From Hymenobacter sp. CRA2 (GTDB lineage: Bacteria > Bacteroidota > Bacteroidia > Cytophagales > Hymenobacteraceae), in assembly GCF_002007105.1 (NCBI RefSeq), contig NZ_MVBC01000019.1, positions 1-64,000 of the forward strand: a stretch of DNA of 64,000 bases. The letters are read 5' to 3'. The stretch's first letter is position 1; each line of letters starts with the position of its first letter. Both the position numbers and the translations under genes were made by a program. Under the pieces are notes generated by a model. That model made no database searches. It saw nothing but the letters and a program-made list of their open reading frames with translations, and was not told where the DNA came from. Below are positions 24,060 through 32,557 of the stretch, piece after piece.

Positions 24060-25040
24060 TTGAAACCGTTGACGGACGTCAATTCAATTGGAAAAAATGT
24101 GCTTCTGCAAGAAGCGGAGGCCATTCGAGGCGTAGCCGAAGCTATAGGCCAAACCGGAGATTTTCAAGAATGCGTACAAACCATTTTGGGACTGCGCGGG
24201 CGCGTGGTCGTTACCGGCATCGGTAAAAGTGCGCATATCGCCGGCAAGATGGTGGCCACGCTGAACTCTACTGGTACGCCGGCCCTGTTTATGCACGCTG
24301 CCGACGCCATTCACGGCGACCTGGGCATGATTCAGGCCGGCGACTTCGTCATCTGCATCAGCAAGAGCGGCGACACGCCCGAAATCAAGGTCCTCGTGCC
24401 GCTGCTGCGCCGCAAACAGGTGCCCATGGCCGCCTTGGTTTCCAACCGCGACTCGTACTTGGCCAAGCAAGCCGACTTTGTGCTTCACGCCCCGGTAGAG
24501 CGGGAAGCCTGCCCCCACAACCTGGCCCCGACCACCAGCACCACGGCGGCCCTGGCCCTCGGCGACGCTTTGGCGGTGGCCTTGCTGGAGTCGCGCGGCT
24601 TCACCTCCCACGACTTTGCCACCTTGCACCCCGGCGGCACGCTGGGCAAGAAGCTTTACCTGAAGGTAGGCGACCTGAGCCGGCAGAACCAGGCGCCCCA
24701 AGTCCTTTTAAACGCCGGGCTGCGCGAAATAATTCTGGAAATCAGCGGCAAACGCCTCGGGGCCACCGCCGTGCTCGACGGAGTCGGCGCGCTGCAGGGC
24801 ATCATCACCGACGGCGACCTGCGCCGCATGCTCACCAACTTCGAGCCGGAGCGCCTGCGCGAGGTGCAGGCCCAGACCATTATGACGCCCAGCCCGGTGG
24901 CCATCGACATGGAAGAGTTTGCGGCCGAAGCCCTAGCGCGCATGCAAGCCCGCAACATCACCCAGCTGGTGGTGACGGAAGCCGGGCGTTTTCAGGGCTT
25001 TATCCACCTGCACGATTTGCTGCGCGAAGGGCTGGTGTAG
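24060..25040 (+). CDS. kdsD: Arabinose-5-phosphate isomerase KdsD (SIS plus two CBS domains)
   Basis: The 326-residue product converts ribulose 5-phosphate to arabinose 5-phosphate, the first step to Kdo for LPS. The SIS domain lies at about 35-170 (GRVVVTGIGKSAHIAGKMVATLNSTGTP, interrupted here after its core; HGDLGM; ISKSGDTPE), and two CBS domains at about 205-325 (GIITDGDLRRM, FQGFIHLHDLL). No ATG is near: alignment with the family favours the TTG at 24060, with another TTG at 24069 as alternative. The manC-like gene follows after 84 bases on the same strand. Some homologues make GutQ-like paralogues, but this length and context favour KdsD. Confidence 0.9.
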   Translation: MKPLTDVNSIGKNVLLQEAEAIRGVAEAIGQTGDFQECVQTILGLRGRVVVTGIGKSAHIAGKMVATLNSTGTPALFMHAADAIHGDLGMIQAGDFVICISKSGDTPEIKVLVPLLRRKQVPMAALVSNRDSYLAKQADFVLHAPVEREACPHNLAPTTSTTAALALGDALAVALLESRGFTSHDFATLHPGGTLGKKLYLKVGDLSRQNQAPQVLLNAGLREIILEISGKRLGATAVLDGVGALQGIITDGDLRRMLTNFEPERLREVQAQTIMTPSPVAIDMEEFAAEALARMQARNITQLVVTEAGRFQGFIHLHDLLREGLV

Positions 25041-25049
25041 CGGATTTGT

Positions 25050-25057
25050 TACCTTTG
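25050..25057 (+). promoter_or_regulatory. -7 box TACCTTTG before the manC-like gene
   Basis: TACCTTTG fits TAnnTTTG and lies just after the kdsD stop, about 68 bases before the next ATG. No -33 element with right spacing is clear. Confidence 0.4.
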
Positions 25058-25124
25058 CTGCGCCGAATAGCGGCGCGCCTTCCCCTGTTAGCTCGCCGCC
25101 GGGCTACTCTACTTCCTACGTTGA

Positions 25125-26210
25125 ATGAATCAGAACACGTACCTCGTGGTCATGGCGGGCGGCATTGGCAGCCGTTTCTGGCCCTTTAGCCGTACCAACA
25201 ACCCCAAGCAGTTCCACGATGTACTCGGCGTGGGCAAATCCATGCTGCGCCTGACAGTGGACCGTTTTGCCGGCATCTGCCCGCCCGAAAACGTATTTGT
25301 GGTGACCAACCGCGACTACACGGCCCTGGTGCAGCAGCACCTGCCCGAGCTGCGGCCCGACCAGATTCTGGGGGAGCCCATCGGCCGTAACACGGCTCCG
25401 TGCATCGCCTACGCCAGCTACCGCATCGCGCAGCGCGACCCGCAGGCCACCATCATCGTGACGCCGGCCGACCACGCGGTGCTGAAAGAGGACGTGTTCC
25501 AGGACGTGATTCGGCAGGCCGTCAGCGCGGCGCAGCAGAACGACGTGCTGATTACCCTCGGCATTCAGCCCTCGCGCCCCGACACGGGCTACGGCTACAT
25601 CCAGTTCATGGACGAGCAGAAGCTGGGCGACACCAATCTGCGCAAGGTGAAGACCTTCACCGAGAAGCCCAACCTGGAGCTGGCGCAGATGTTCGTCGAC
25701 AGCGGCGACTTCCTGTGGAACTCCGGCCTGTTTGTGTGGCGGGCCGACGCGATTGTGCGGGCTTTCCACCACTACCTGAGCGACATTGCCGAAGTATTCG
25801 ATGAAGGCGTCGATCAGCTGGGCACCCCGCAGGAAGCCGCGTTCATCGACGAAGCTTACTCGCGCAGCCGCAACATCAGTATCGACTACGGCATCATGGA
25901 AAAAGCCGACAACGTGTACGTGCTGCCCGCCGACTTCGGCTGGAGCGACCTGGGCACCTGGGACTCGCTGCACCGCATGGGCCGCCGCGACGAGCAGAAC
26001 AACGTCATCGACGGCGACGTGATGCTTTACGACAGCAAGGAGTGCGTCATCAAAACGCCGACCGAGCGCCTCGTGGTAGTGCAAGGGCTGGAAGGCTACA
26101 TCGTAGCCGAGTACGACAACGTGCTGCTGATCTGCAAGCGTACCGAGGAGCAGCGCGTGAAGGAGTTCGTCGCCGACGTGAAGTCGAAAAAAGGCGCGGG
26201 GTATAACTAA
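25125..26210 (+). CDS. manC: Mannose-1-phosphate guanylyltransferase
   Basis: The 361-residue product carries the nucleotidyltransferase signature VVMAGGIGSRFWPFSR followed by PKQF. Further family motifs are GEPIGRNTAPC, TPADHAV, GYGYIQF, FTEKPN and WNSGLFVWRA, and FGWSDLGTWDSL. It makes GDP-mannose from GTP and mannose 1-phosphate, feeding surface polysaccharide or O-antigen synthesis in the cytoplasm. The C-terminal phosphomannose isomerase domain of bifunctional ManC proteins is absent, so this is the short, monofunctional type. It follows kdsD, which also feeds envelope sugar synthesis. Confidence 0.92.
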   Translation: MNQNTYLVVMAGGIGSRFWPFSRTNNPKQFHDVLGVGKSMLRLTVDRFAGICPPENVFVVTNRDYTALVQQHLPELRPDQILGEPIGRNTAPCIAYASYRIAQRDPQATIIVTPADHAVLKEDVFQDVIRQAVSAAQQNDVLITLGIQPSRPDTGYGYIQFMDEQKLGDTNLRKVKTFTEKPNLELAQMFVDSGDFLWNSGLFVWRADAIVRAFHHYLSDIAEVFDEGVDQLGTPQEAAFIDEAYSRSRNISIDYGIMEKADNVYVLPADFGWSDLGTWDSLHRMGRRDEQNNVIDGDVMLYDSKECVIKTPTERLVVVQGLEGYIVAEYDNVLLICKRTEEQRVKEFVADVKSKKGAGYN

Positions 26211-26220
26211 AAACCTTCTG

Positions 26221-26315
26221 TCATCCTGGACAAAGCCAAGGACCTTCTTACGTCGGATAGTAGTCTATCTAACGTGAGAAGGTCCTTCGCTTTGCGGATG
26301 CTAGATCAAGGATGA
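26221..26315. repeat. 95-base REP-like palindromic element
   Basis: The whole element folds on itself. TCATCCTGGA (26221-26230) pairs with TCAAGGATGA (26306-26315), CAAAGCCAAGGACCTTCTTACG (arm 26231-26252) pairs with 26272-26294, and the tip GATAG-TAGT-CTATC closes the hairpin. It sits between convergent manC and rlmB. I remember similar 'tcatcctg...gaaggaccttctcacg' units as abundant in Hymenobacter genomes. Confidence 0.7.
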
Positions 26316-26340
26316 TAACTCCTGGGCCTGTTGCTGGGTG

Positions 26341-27192
26341 CTACTGCTGCGGCGCAGCTAGGCGCTGGCGCAGTACTTCGTAGAGCAGGATGCCGCTGGC
26401 TACCGACACGTTCAGGGAGCCAATCTGGCCAATCATCGGGATGCGCAGACGGGCGTCGGCTAGGTCCAGCAGCTCGGGGCTGATGCCGTCTTCCTCGCTG
26501 CCCATCACCACTACCAGCGGCCCGGTCATGTCGATGGAAGCTTTTTCCAAGCTGGCGTCGCCCTTCTCGGTGCAGGCTACTACCTGCAGGCCCGAGTCCT
26601 TGAGGCGGCGCAGCGTAGCGTGCAGGTTCGACTCGCGGCACACGGGCACGCGCGTCAGGGCACCGGCAGAGGTTTTCAGCGCATCGCCGTTCATCTGGGC
26701 CGCTCCGTGGGTGGGCACTACAAGGGCATCGACGCCCAGGCATTCGGCCGAGCGGGCAATGGCGCCGAAGTTGCGCACGTCCGTCAGGCGGTCGAGCACC
26801 AGAATCAGCGGGCTCTTGCCCTGTTCGAACAGCCCGGGCAGCAGGGTATCCAGCGGGGCGTAGTCGATGGGGGACAGGAATGCTACTGCGCCTTGGTGGT
26901 TTTTCTTGGTGAGGTTGTCGAGCTTTTCGTAGGGCACCAGCGAAATGGGCGTGCCCGCGTTGCGGGCCAGCGTGCTGATGTCGCTGACGATGGTGTTCTT
27001 GGCACCCTTCAGCAAGTAAATTTTTTCCAGAGTCTTGCCAGCCTCCAGGGCTTCCAGGATGGGGCGCAGACCGAAAATCATTTCGATGCTGCGGTCCTGG
27101 GCCGGGCGCTGCGGGTATTTCTTAAAGGGGGCGGGGCGGCGCTCGTTCAGCGGCCGGCCGGCGGGGCGGGGGCGGTCTTGCCTGTTCTCCAT
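26341..27192 (-). CDS. rlmB: 23S rRNA (guanosine-2'-O)-methyltransferase RlmB / TrmH family
   Basis: The product has 283 residues from the ATG at 27192 (MENRQDRPR); another in-frame ATG is at 27219. A basic Pro/Arg-rich leader precedes the substrate-binding domain (MIFGLRPILEALEAGKTLEKIYLL). The SPOUT methyltransferase domain has all three motifs: LDRLTDVRNFGAIARSAEC, VMGSEEDGISPELL and IPMIGQIGSLNVSVASGILL. RlmB methylates G2251 in the ribosomal P-loop. The start overlaps the upstream GWxTD gene by 46 bases. A TACCTTTG box inside that gene may drive it separately. Confidence 0.9.
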   Translation of the reverse strand: MENRQDRPRPAGRPLNERRPAPFKKYPQRPAQDRSIEMIFGLRPILEALEAGKTLEKIYLLKGAKNTIVSDISTLARNAGTPISLVPYEKLDNLTKKNHQGAVAFLSPIDYAPLDTLLPGLFEQGKSPLILVLDRLTDVRNFGAIARSAECLGVDALVVPTHGAAQMNGDALKTSAGALTRVPVCRESNLHATLRRLKDSGLQVVACTEKGDASLEKASIDMTGPLVVVMGSEEDGISPELLDLADARLRIPMIGQIGSLNVSVASGILLYEVLRQRLAAPQQ

Positions 27193-28361
27193 TGCTGCAC
27201 GGCGCGCATCCAGAGCCATTCGTACTCCGGGCGACGCACCAGTTCGTAGTAATCAGATGCAAAGGTACTCGCTTTGGCCCGGAACACGTAGGCGGCCCGG
27301 CGGTCCACGCCTTCGTACTCCCACCGTTCGGTGCTGGCCGAACGTTCTACGCGGTCGGGCGGGCCGAGGACGATGTAGAGCATACCGCGGTCGGTCATCC
27401 AGCCGGGCTTGTGGGCGGCAAACAGGCGGTTGGCGTCGGCCACGCGGCCGTAGTAGCTGCGGATGAACAGGCGGGCCACGGTCTGTTCCTGATTACCGGC
27501 CTTCAGCCAGAACTCGTCGACGGCGCGTTTGGGCACTTCGGCGCCCAGCATTTGCTCCCGCTCCACGGAGGTGGTAAGGTAGCGTAGCGGGTCAATCAGC
27601 TGCGGCGCCGTGGTAACTTCCGGGTACGCCACGGGCTGCACCAACACGCCTAACGGCGGCGTATCGGCCACTTGCAATGTGTAAAGACCGGGCTCCTGGG
27701 GTTTAAACAGCTGCTCAGGGCTCAGGGCAGCAGTAGCTTCCGCCTTCAGCGTGCGGGCATGCGCCTGAATGGCCGGATCGGAGTAGGGCGGCAGGGCAGG
27801 GGTGAAGTCGGAGGGGAAGCGGCGGACGGTAACCGCGCCCGGCGGCCCGTACGCGTCGATGCGGACGGCCTCGCCGCTGCGCAGGTAGCGGCGAAACAGC
27901 GGCCGCCCGGCCGAATCGGTCAGGATAAACGGCCGCGTGCGTACCTCCGGCGTCAGGCGTAGCCACACGGCGGAACCGGTATTGCTGCTCAACGCTTCCG
28001 TGGAGCCCACAACCAGCAACGACGCGGGTGCCAGCGGGGCCAGTGGCACGCAGAAACTCACCGTGACGTCGGTACCCTGTTGGGTACTGCCAAAGGCGCC
28101 CAGGTTTTCCTGCCAGCCCGGCTGCCGCGACTCGTAGCTGCCCCAGCTCACCACGCGCAGAGCCTGATCGGCCCGCGGGGCGGTGCCCGCCGGAAAGCGT
28201 ACGTACAGGCGCAGGCTGTCCCCTTCGCGGCGGGCATCGATGCTCGGGTGCGGCCCGCTTTGGTACAGCTCCGAATAATCGAGGCGCCAGGGAATGGGCA
28301 GGCGCTGCGCCGAAGCCGCCACCGTGCTCACCAGCCACAGGAAAATCCACAGGTAACGCAT
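27147..28361 (-). CDS. Exported GWxTD-domain protein
   Basis: The 404-residue product starts at the ATG at 28361, giving the signal peptide MRYLWIFLWLVSTVAASAQ. The region about 290-390 holds the GWxTD domain: KPGWMTDRGMLYIVLGPPD, then ERWEYEGVDRRAAYVFR and DYYELVRRPEYEWLW. GWxTD proteins are found mainly in Bacteroidota and relatives; their function is not established, though they are envelope-associated. The first 280 residues are beta-rich and unassigned. The gene lies between the DUF2723 gene and rlmB, as I recall from related genomes. Its end overlaps the rlmB start. Confidence 0.85.
   Translation of the reverse strand: MRYLWIFLWLVSTVAASAQRLPIPWRLDYSELYQSGPHPSIDARREGDSLRLYVRFPAGTAPRADQALRVVSWGSYESRQPGWQENLGAFGSTQQGTDVTVSFCVPLAPLAPASLLVVGSTEALSSNTGSAVWLRLTPEVRTRPFILTDSAGRPLFRRYLRSGEAVRIDAYGPPGAVTVRRFPSDFTPALPPYSDPAIQAHARTLKAEATAALSPEQLFKPQEPGLYTLQVADTPPLGVLVQPVAYPEVTTAPQLIDPLRYLTTSVEREQMLGAEVPKRAVDEFWLKAGNQEQTVARLFIRSYYGRVADANRLFAAHKPGWMTDRGMLYIVLGPPDRVERSASTERWEYEGVDRRAAYVFRAKASTFASDYYELVRRPEYEWLWMRAVQQWRTGKTAPAPPAGR
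27260..27267 (-). promoter_or_regulatory. Possible internal -7 box for rlmB
   Basis: On the minus strand 27267-27260 reads TACCTTTG, about 70 bases before the rlmB ATG and within the GWxTD coding region. No spaced -33 box is clear. Confidence 0.3.
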
Positions 28362-28422
28362 AGCTACATCGACTAACGCAGAATCGGGCCCAACAGCTAC
28401 ACGAATAAAGTAGAAGCAGGCC

Positions 28423-28457
28423 AAAAACAAACCGGCCCCGCGGGTAGCAGGGCCGGT
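28423..28457 (-). terminator. Terminator of the DUF2723 gene
   Basis: ACCGGCCC (28431-28438) pairs with GGGCCGGT (28450-28457); on the minus strand the T-rich TTTGTTTTT follows. Confidence 0.65.
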
Positions 28458-28480
28458 CTGGTAAAGAACGAAGCTGGTAA

Positions 28481-31400
28481 TCAGCCGCCTTGCTGCGGGT
28501 AATACTGCTGCAGCAGCTGCAGGGCCTTGGTCGCGCGGGCCCGGTCGCCTACCTGCTCGGCAGCGCGGTACACACTCTGCAGCGTGAGCAGGTTCAGCTG
28601 CACTTCCATATCGAACAGGGCACCGTCGGGGGCGGTGTTGTAGTAGGCCAGGGCCTGCTGGGCGCGGTTGGTCATGGTGTCCATGATTTCGTTGGCGCGC
28701 TGCGTTTCGCCCACTTTCACCAGCGGCACCACGAATTGCGGCACGTAGTAGTCGTAGGGAATCGACTTATCCGGCATCACCTTGAAGCAGTAGTCCATCA
28801 CCTCCTTGGCCTTGGCGTTGTCGCCGGCGTCCACGTAGCTCTGCGCCAGGCGGTAGAACTTGTCGCGGTAGTTGGCCGGGAAGCGCAGGTTGTTCTCGTC
28901 GTAGAAGATGTCGGCGCGGTCGAGGTTGCGGTACGCGAAGCGCTTCATCATGATGTCGTACATCAACGACTTCTCCACGAAACCTTCCTGGCCGCTGCGC
29001 GGGTCGAAGTTCGGGTCTTTCAGCGGCAGCACGCGGTAAGCTAAGCCTTCGAGCTGGAAGTAGGGCTGCAGGTTCATGAAGTCCTGCGAGTTCACCGTCG
29101 ACGAGAAGTAAATCGGGCGCTGCCAGTTGTTGGTGGCCAGCATGTCCAGAATCACCAGGTTTTTCTTCTCGATGGCGCCGCGGCCCATGTCCCACTCCAT
29201 GCGGCCTACCAGTTGGTTCTGGCGGTCTGCCGGCACTAGGCCCATTTGCTTCACGGCGGCCGTGTCTATGTTCAGGTAGAACTTGCGCGTGGGGAAGGAG
29301 AGCAGCGGACGGCCGCTCTGCGTTTGTACCTGCAGCAAGGGCGAGTTTTGCTCCACCAGCTGCATGAACTGCTTCAGGTCTACGTCCTTCACGGCCGGGT
29401 TTTCGGCGAAGGGCAGGTAGTCATTGGTGCCCTGCTGGTACACCGAGTGCTCCATGGAGATGGGCAGCGGCTGCGACTTGTAGGCGCGGCGCTTCATCTG
29501 GTCAATGTACCAGTCGGTGTTCAGGTAGCTGAGCACGGCCACGCGCACGTCGGTGCGCACGCCTTCCACTTCCTGAGCGTACCAGAGCGGGAAGGTGTCG
29601 TTGTCGCCGTTGGTGAAGAGCACCGCGTTGGGCTGCAGCGAGTTCAGCAGGTTCTTGGCCGAATCCACCGAGTTGTAGCGGTCCGAACGGTCGTGGTCGT
29701 TCCAGCCTTGGGCGGCCATCAGGGCCGGTGCCAGCAGGCTCAGCGCCACGGCAATACCGCCGCGGGTGCCGTCGGACTTCACCACGGACCGCAGCAACTC
29801 CGCCAAGCCTAGCACCCCGAGGCCAATCCAGATGGCAAAGGCGTAGGTGGCGCCGGTGAAGGTGTAGTCCCGCTCGCGCGGCTCGATGGGCGGTTGGTTC
29901 AGGTAAATGACGATGGCCAGGCCCGTAAACAGGAACAGGAAGCCTACCATCAGGGCGTTGGTGCCGTCGCGGCGCACGTGGAAGAACAAACCCACGATGC
30001 CCAACAGCAGCGGAATGGCGAAGAAGTTGTTGCGGGCTTCGCTGTCGGCCAGGCGCTCGGGCAGCCCCGTCTTGGACTCAGTAGGCCACATCACGCCGGC
30101 CTGCTGCACGTCGGAGTCGCGGCCGACGAAGTTCCACATGAAGTAGCGCCAGAACATGTGACCCATCTGGTAGCGGAACAGGAAGCCTAGGTTTTCACCC
30201 ATAGTGGGGCGGGCGTAGCTGGTCTGGCCCGTTTCGGGGTCTTGCTGCTGGCGCACGTTCACGCCCCATTTCTGGTACTGCTGAATGTGGCCAGGGTCGG
30301 GCGAGTACAAACGTGGCAACAAGACTTTGTCCTCGTCGCGGTACAGCGTTTCGAGGCGGTGCTCCGCTACTTCGTACTTATCCGTGCCGCGTACATAACG
30401 CGGAGCGCCTTCTTTCTGGTCGTAGGGCTGGGCGCTGAACTGCGGGCCGTAGAGCAGGGGACGGTCGCCGTACTGCTCGCGCTTCAGGTAGCTCACGAAC
30501 GACAGCACGTCGTTGGGCGTGTTCTCGTTGATGGTGGGCAGGAACGACGAGCGGATCGGGATGATCAGGTACGAAGAGTAGCCGATCAGGATAAATACCA
30601 GGCTGAGCAGAGCCGTGTTCAGCAGGCGGCTCTGGCGCTGCTTGGAGTAGCGGAAGCCAAACCATAGCAAGGCGAAAAAGACAATCAGGAAGAAAATCAG
30701 GCCTGAATTGAAGGGAAGCCCGATGCTGTTGACGAAGTACACTTCCAGCGCCCCGGCCAGCGAAGGCAGGCCCGGAATGATGCCCACCAGAATCAGCCCG
30801 ACAATGATGCTGCTCACTACCAGCGTAATCAGCCCGCCCATCCAGGTGGGCGTGTTGGTGCGGCGAAAGTAGTAAATCAGGCCCAGGGCGGGAATAGCCA
30901 ACAGGTTCAACAAGTGCACCCCGATGCTGAGGCCCATTACGTAGGCAATCAGAATCAGCCACTTATCCGAGTCGTATTCATCGGCGCGGTTTTCCCACTT
31001 CAGCATCAGCCATACCACCACTGCGGTGCAGAGCGAAGACATGGCGTATACCTCGGCCTCCACGGCGTTGAACCAGAACGAATCCGAAAACGCCAGCGCC
31101 AGCGCGCCTACCACGCCACTGCCCAGGATCAGTACCGACTGGCCGGCCGTGGGCTCGGCAAACCGGTCGTCGTGCATGCCGGGGCGGCGCAACACCAGCT
31201 TCTTGGCCAGCATGGTGATGCTCCAGAACAGGAACAGCACCGTAAAGGAAGAGCTGAGCGCCGACAAGGCATTCACCATCACCGACACCTTCGTCACGTC
31301 GCCGAAGGAGAGCAGCGAGAACAGGCGGCCCAGCAGCAGGAAGGTGGGAGCCCCGGGCGGGTGCGGCACCAGGAGTTTGTAGGAGCAGGCGATGAACTCG

Positions 31401-31510
31401 CCGCAGTCCCAGAAACTGGCCGTGGGTTCCAGGGTGAGTAGATAAGTAATGGTGGCCACGGCAAATACCAGCCAGCCCACCAGGTTATTTAAACGCGAGT
31501 AACGCTGCAT
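28481..31510 (-). CDS. DUF2723 multi-spanning protein (TMEM260 / O-mannosyltransferase-like)
   Basis: The 1009-residue product starts best at the ATG at 31510 (MQRYSRLNNLVGWLVFAVAT); the frame runs upstream to 31612, but a -7 box at 31538-31531 lies inside that part. The family signature TLEPTASFWDCGEFIACSYKLLVPHPPGAP fills about 20-50 with the acidic loop of GT-C transferases. About ten to twelve membrane spans cover the first 600 residues; the rest is soluble with TPR-like helices near the end. The human relative TMEM260 O-mannosylates proteins. In Bacteroidota, envelope protein O-glycosylation occurs, so a glycosyltransferase role is plausible though inferred. Confidence 0.88.
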   Translation of the reverse strand: MQRYSRLNNLVGWLVFAVATITYLLTLEPTASFWDCGEFIACSYKLLVPHPPGAPTFLLLGRLFSLLSFGDVTKVSVMVNALSALSSSFTVLFLFWSITMLAKKLVLRRPGMHDDRFAEPTAGQSVLILGSGVVGALALAFSDSFWFNAVEAEVYAMSSLCTAVVVWLMLKWENRADEYDSDKWLILIAYVMGLSIGVHLLNLLAIPALGLIYYFRRTNTPTWMGGLITLVVSSIIVGLILVGIIPGLPSLAGALEVYFVNSIGLPFNSGLIFFLIVFFALLWFGFRYSKQRQSRLLNTALLSLVFILIGYSSYLIIPIRSSFLPTINENTPNDVLSFVSYLKREQYGDRPLLYGPQFSAQPYDQKEGAPRYVRGTDKYEVAEHRLETLYRDEDKVLLPRLYSPDPGHIQQYQKWGVNVRQQQDPETGQTSYARPTMGENLGFLFRYQMGHMFWRYFMWNFVGRDSDVQQAGVMWPTESKTGLPERLADSEARNNFFAIPLLLGIVGLFFHVRRDGTNALMVGFLFLFTGLAIVIYLNQPPIEPRERDYTFTGATYAFAIWIGLGVLGLAELLRSVVKSDGTRGGIAVALSLLAPALMAAQGWNDHDRSDRYNSVDSAKNLLNSLQPNAVLFTNGDNDTFPLWYAQEVEGVRTDVRVAVLSYLNTDWYIDQMKRRAYKSQPLPISMEHSVYQQGTNDYLPFAENPAVKDVDLKQFMQLVEQNSPLLQVQTQSGRPLLSFPTRKFYLNIDTAAVKQMGLVPADRQNQLVGRMEWDMGRGAIEKKNLVILDMLATNNWQRPIYFSSTVNSQDFMNLQPYFQLEGLAYRVLPLKDPNFDPRSGQEGFVEKSLMYDIMMKRFAYRNLDRADIFYDENNLRFPANYRDKFYRLAQSYVDAGDNAKAKEVMDYCFKVMPDKSIPYDYYVPQFVVPLVKVGETQRANEIMDTMTNRAQQALAYYNTAPDGALFDMEVQLNLLTLQSVYRAAEQVGDRARATKALQLLQQYYPQQGG

Positions 31511-31530
31511 ACGGGGATTTTCAGGAATGC

Positions 31531-31538
31531 CAAAAGTA
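31531..31538 (-). promoter_or_regulatory. -7 box of the DUF2723 gene
   Basis: On the minus strand 31538-31531 reads TACTTTTG, about 20 bases before the chosen ATG. It argues against translation from the longer upstream frame. Confidence 0.4.
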
Positions 31539-31601
31539 GGCATAAATGCGGCAAGGGCCGAAGGCCGTGGCGCAAGGCCGTTATTACTCCGCCCGGCAAA
31601 T

Positions 31602-31636
31602 AAAAAAAGCACCCGCTCCTCAAGGGAACGGGTGCT
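31602..31636 (-). terminator. Terminator of the cupredoxin gene
   Basis: AGCACCCG (31608-31615) pairs with CGGGTGCT (31629-31636), and seven A residues at 31602-31608 give the T-tail on the minus strand. Confidence 0.75.
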
Positions 31637-31665
31637 CAGTGGAGCGGTGAAAGTAGCTGAGGAGG

Positions 31666-32292
31666 CTAGTTCTGCAGCGTAACGCGCTTGGAGGCTAGCA
31701 CCTTGTCGTTGCTGATGAGCGAGCAGAAGTACAGCCCGGCTGGCAGGCCCGACAAGTCCAGATTCTGGCCCGTGGTCAGCACCTCGGGACGCAGCGTGAG
31801 CACCCGCACTTCCCGGCCGATAATGTTGGTCACGCGCAGGTTATAGGCCTGCCCATGTTTCAGCTCACCCAGCGCAACGGTGGCCTGGCCGCCGCGTACC
31901 GGGTTGGGGTAGATGTTTAGCTGCGCGGCCAAGGCAGTGGCAGTTTGCACCGGCGTAGCCGTGGCTACGGTGATGCGGCCCCACATGCCAAAGCCTGGGC
32001 CACCGTGTGCCGTGCAGTGGTAATCGTACTGCCCCGAGGTCGTAAACGTGACGTCCCGCGTGGGGATGGCCGAGCCGGGCGTAAAAGCCGCAAAAGCCGC
32101 GGGGCTGCTGTCCGACACCGTCGGGTGCACGCCTTCTACCCATTGAAACCGAACGACGTCGCCGGGAAGGATAGTTATGAACTGCGGGGAGTACTCATTA
32201 TTGCGGACCTGCACCGTGACGGTGGCGGCCCAGGCAGCCGACTGTAGCAACAGCAGGCTGGCGGCAACAAACAGGCGAGTAAAAAGCTTCAT
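31666..32292 (-). CDS. Secreted cupredoxin (plastocyanin-like) with T9SS sorting domain
   Basis: The 208-residue product has a signal peptide (MKLFTRLFVAASLLLLQ... ending AWAA) and a plastocyanin/azurin-like domain at about 24-110. The copper ligands are all in place: H56 in GVHPTVSD, C93 and H96 in YHCTAHGG, and M103 in FGMWG, the pattern of a type 1 copper site. Residues about 125-208 form a T9SS type A sorting domain (LNIYPNPV..., ending KRVTLQN). So the copper protein is likely exported across the outer membrane. Role may be extracellular electron transfer or copper handling; neither is shown. No oxidase gene is adjacent. Confidence 0.88.
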   Translation of the reverse strand: MKLFTRLFVAASLLLLQSAAWAATVTVQVRNNEYSPQFITILPGDVVRFQWVEGVHPTVSDSSPAAFAAFTPGSAIPTRDVTFTTSGQYDYHCTAHGGPGFGMWGRITVATATPVQTATALAAQLNIYPNPVRGGQATVALGELKHGQAYNLRVTNIIGREVRVLTLRPEVLTTGQNLDLSGLPAGLYFCSLISNDKVLASKRVTLQN

Positions 32293-32472
32293 GGAGTCTG
32301 GCGTTGAGAAGCGGTACCGCTGCGCGATACCGGGTAAGATAGGAGGTTTCCACTAAGGTGGGCGTTAGTCCCTTGTCCTGATGACCGGAAGAACAAGCAC
32401 CGTGCCGGGCTACGTCCGCCGGGCGGCTGGTTCTTAAACAGGTCACAGGCTCAGAAGTTTAAGGCGTTAGGG

Positions 32473-32542
32473 GGCAGGCATAGCGAGGCTGAGGATTGGT
32501 TTGCCAATCCACTCGCAGCATCCCCGCGGAAGGTTGCCTGCC
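32473..32542. repeat. Structured inverted-repeat element
   Basis: GGCAGGCA (32473-32480) pairs with TGCCTGCC (32535-32542). Inside, GCGAG pairs with CTCGC and GGATTGG (32493-32499) with CCAATCC (32504-32510) around TTTG. The element lies 15 bases past the birA stop. It may be a terminator without T-run, or a dispersed repeat. Confidence 0.45.
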
Positions 32543-32557
32543 TTAAGAAGTTGTACT

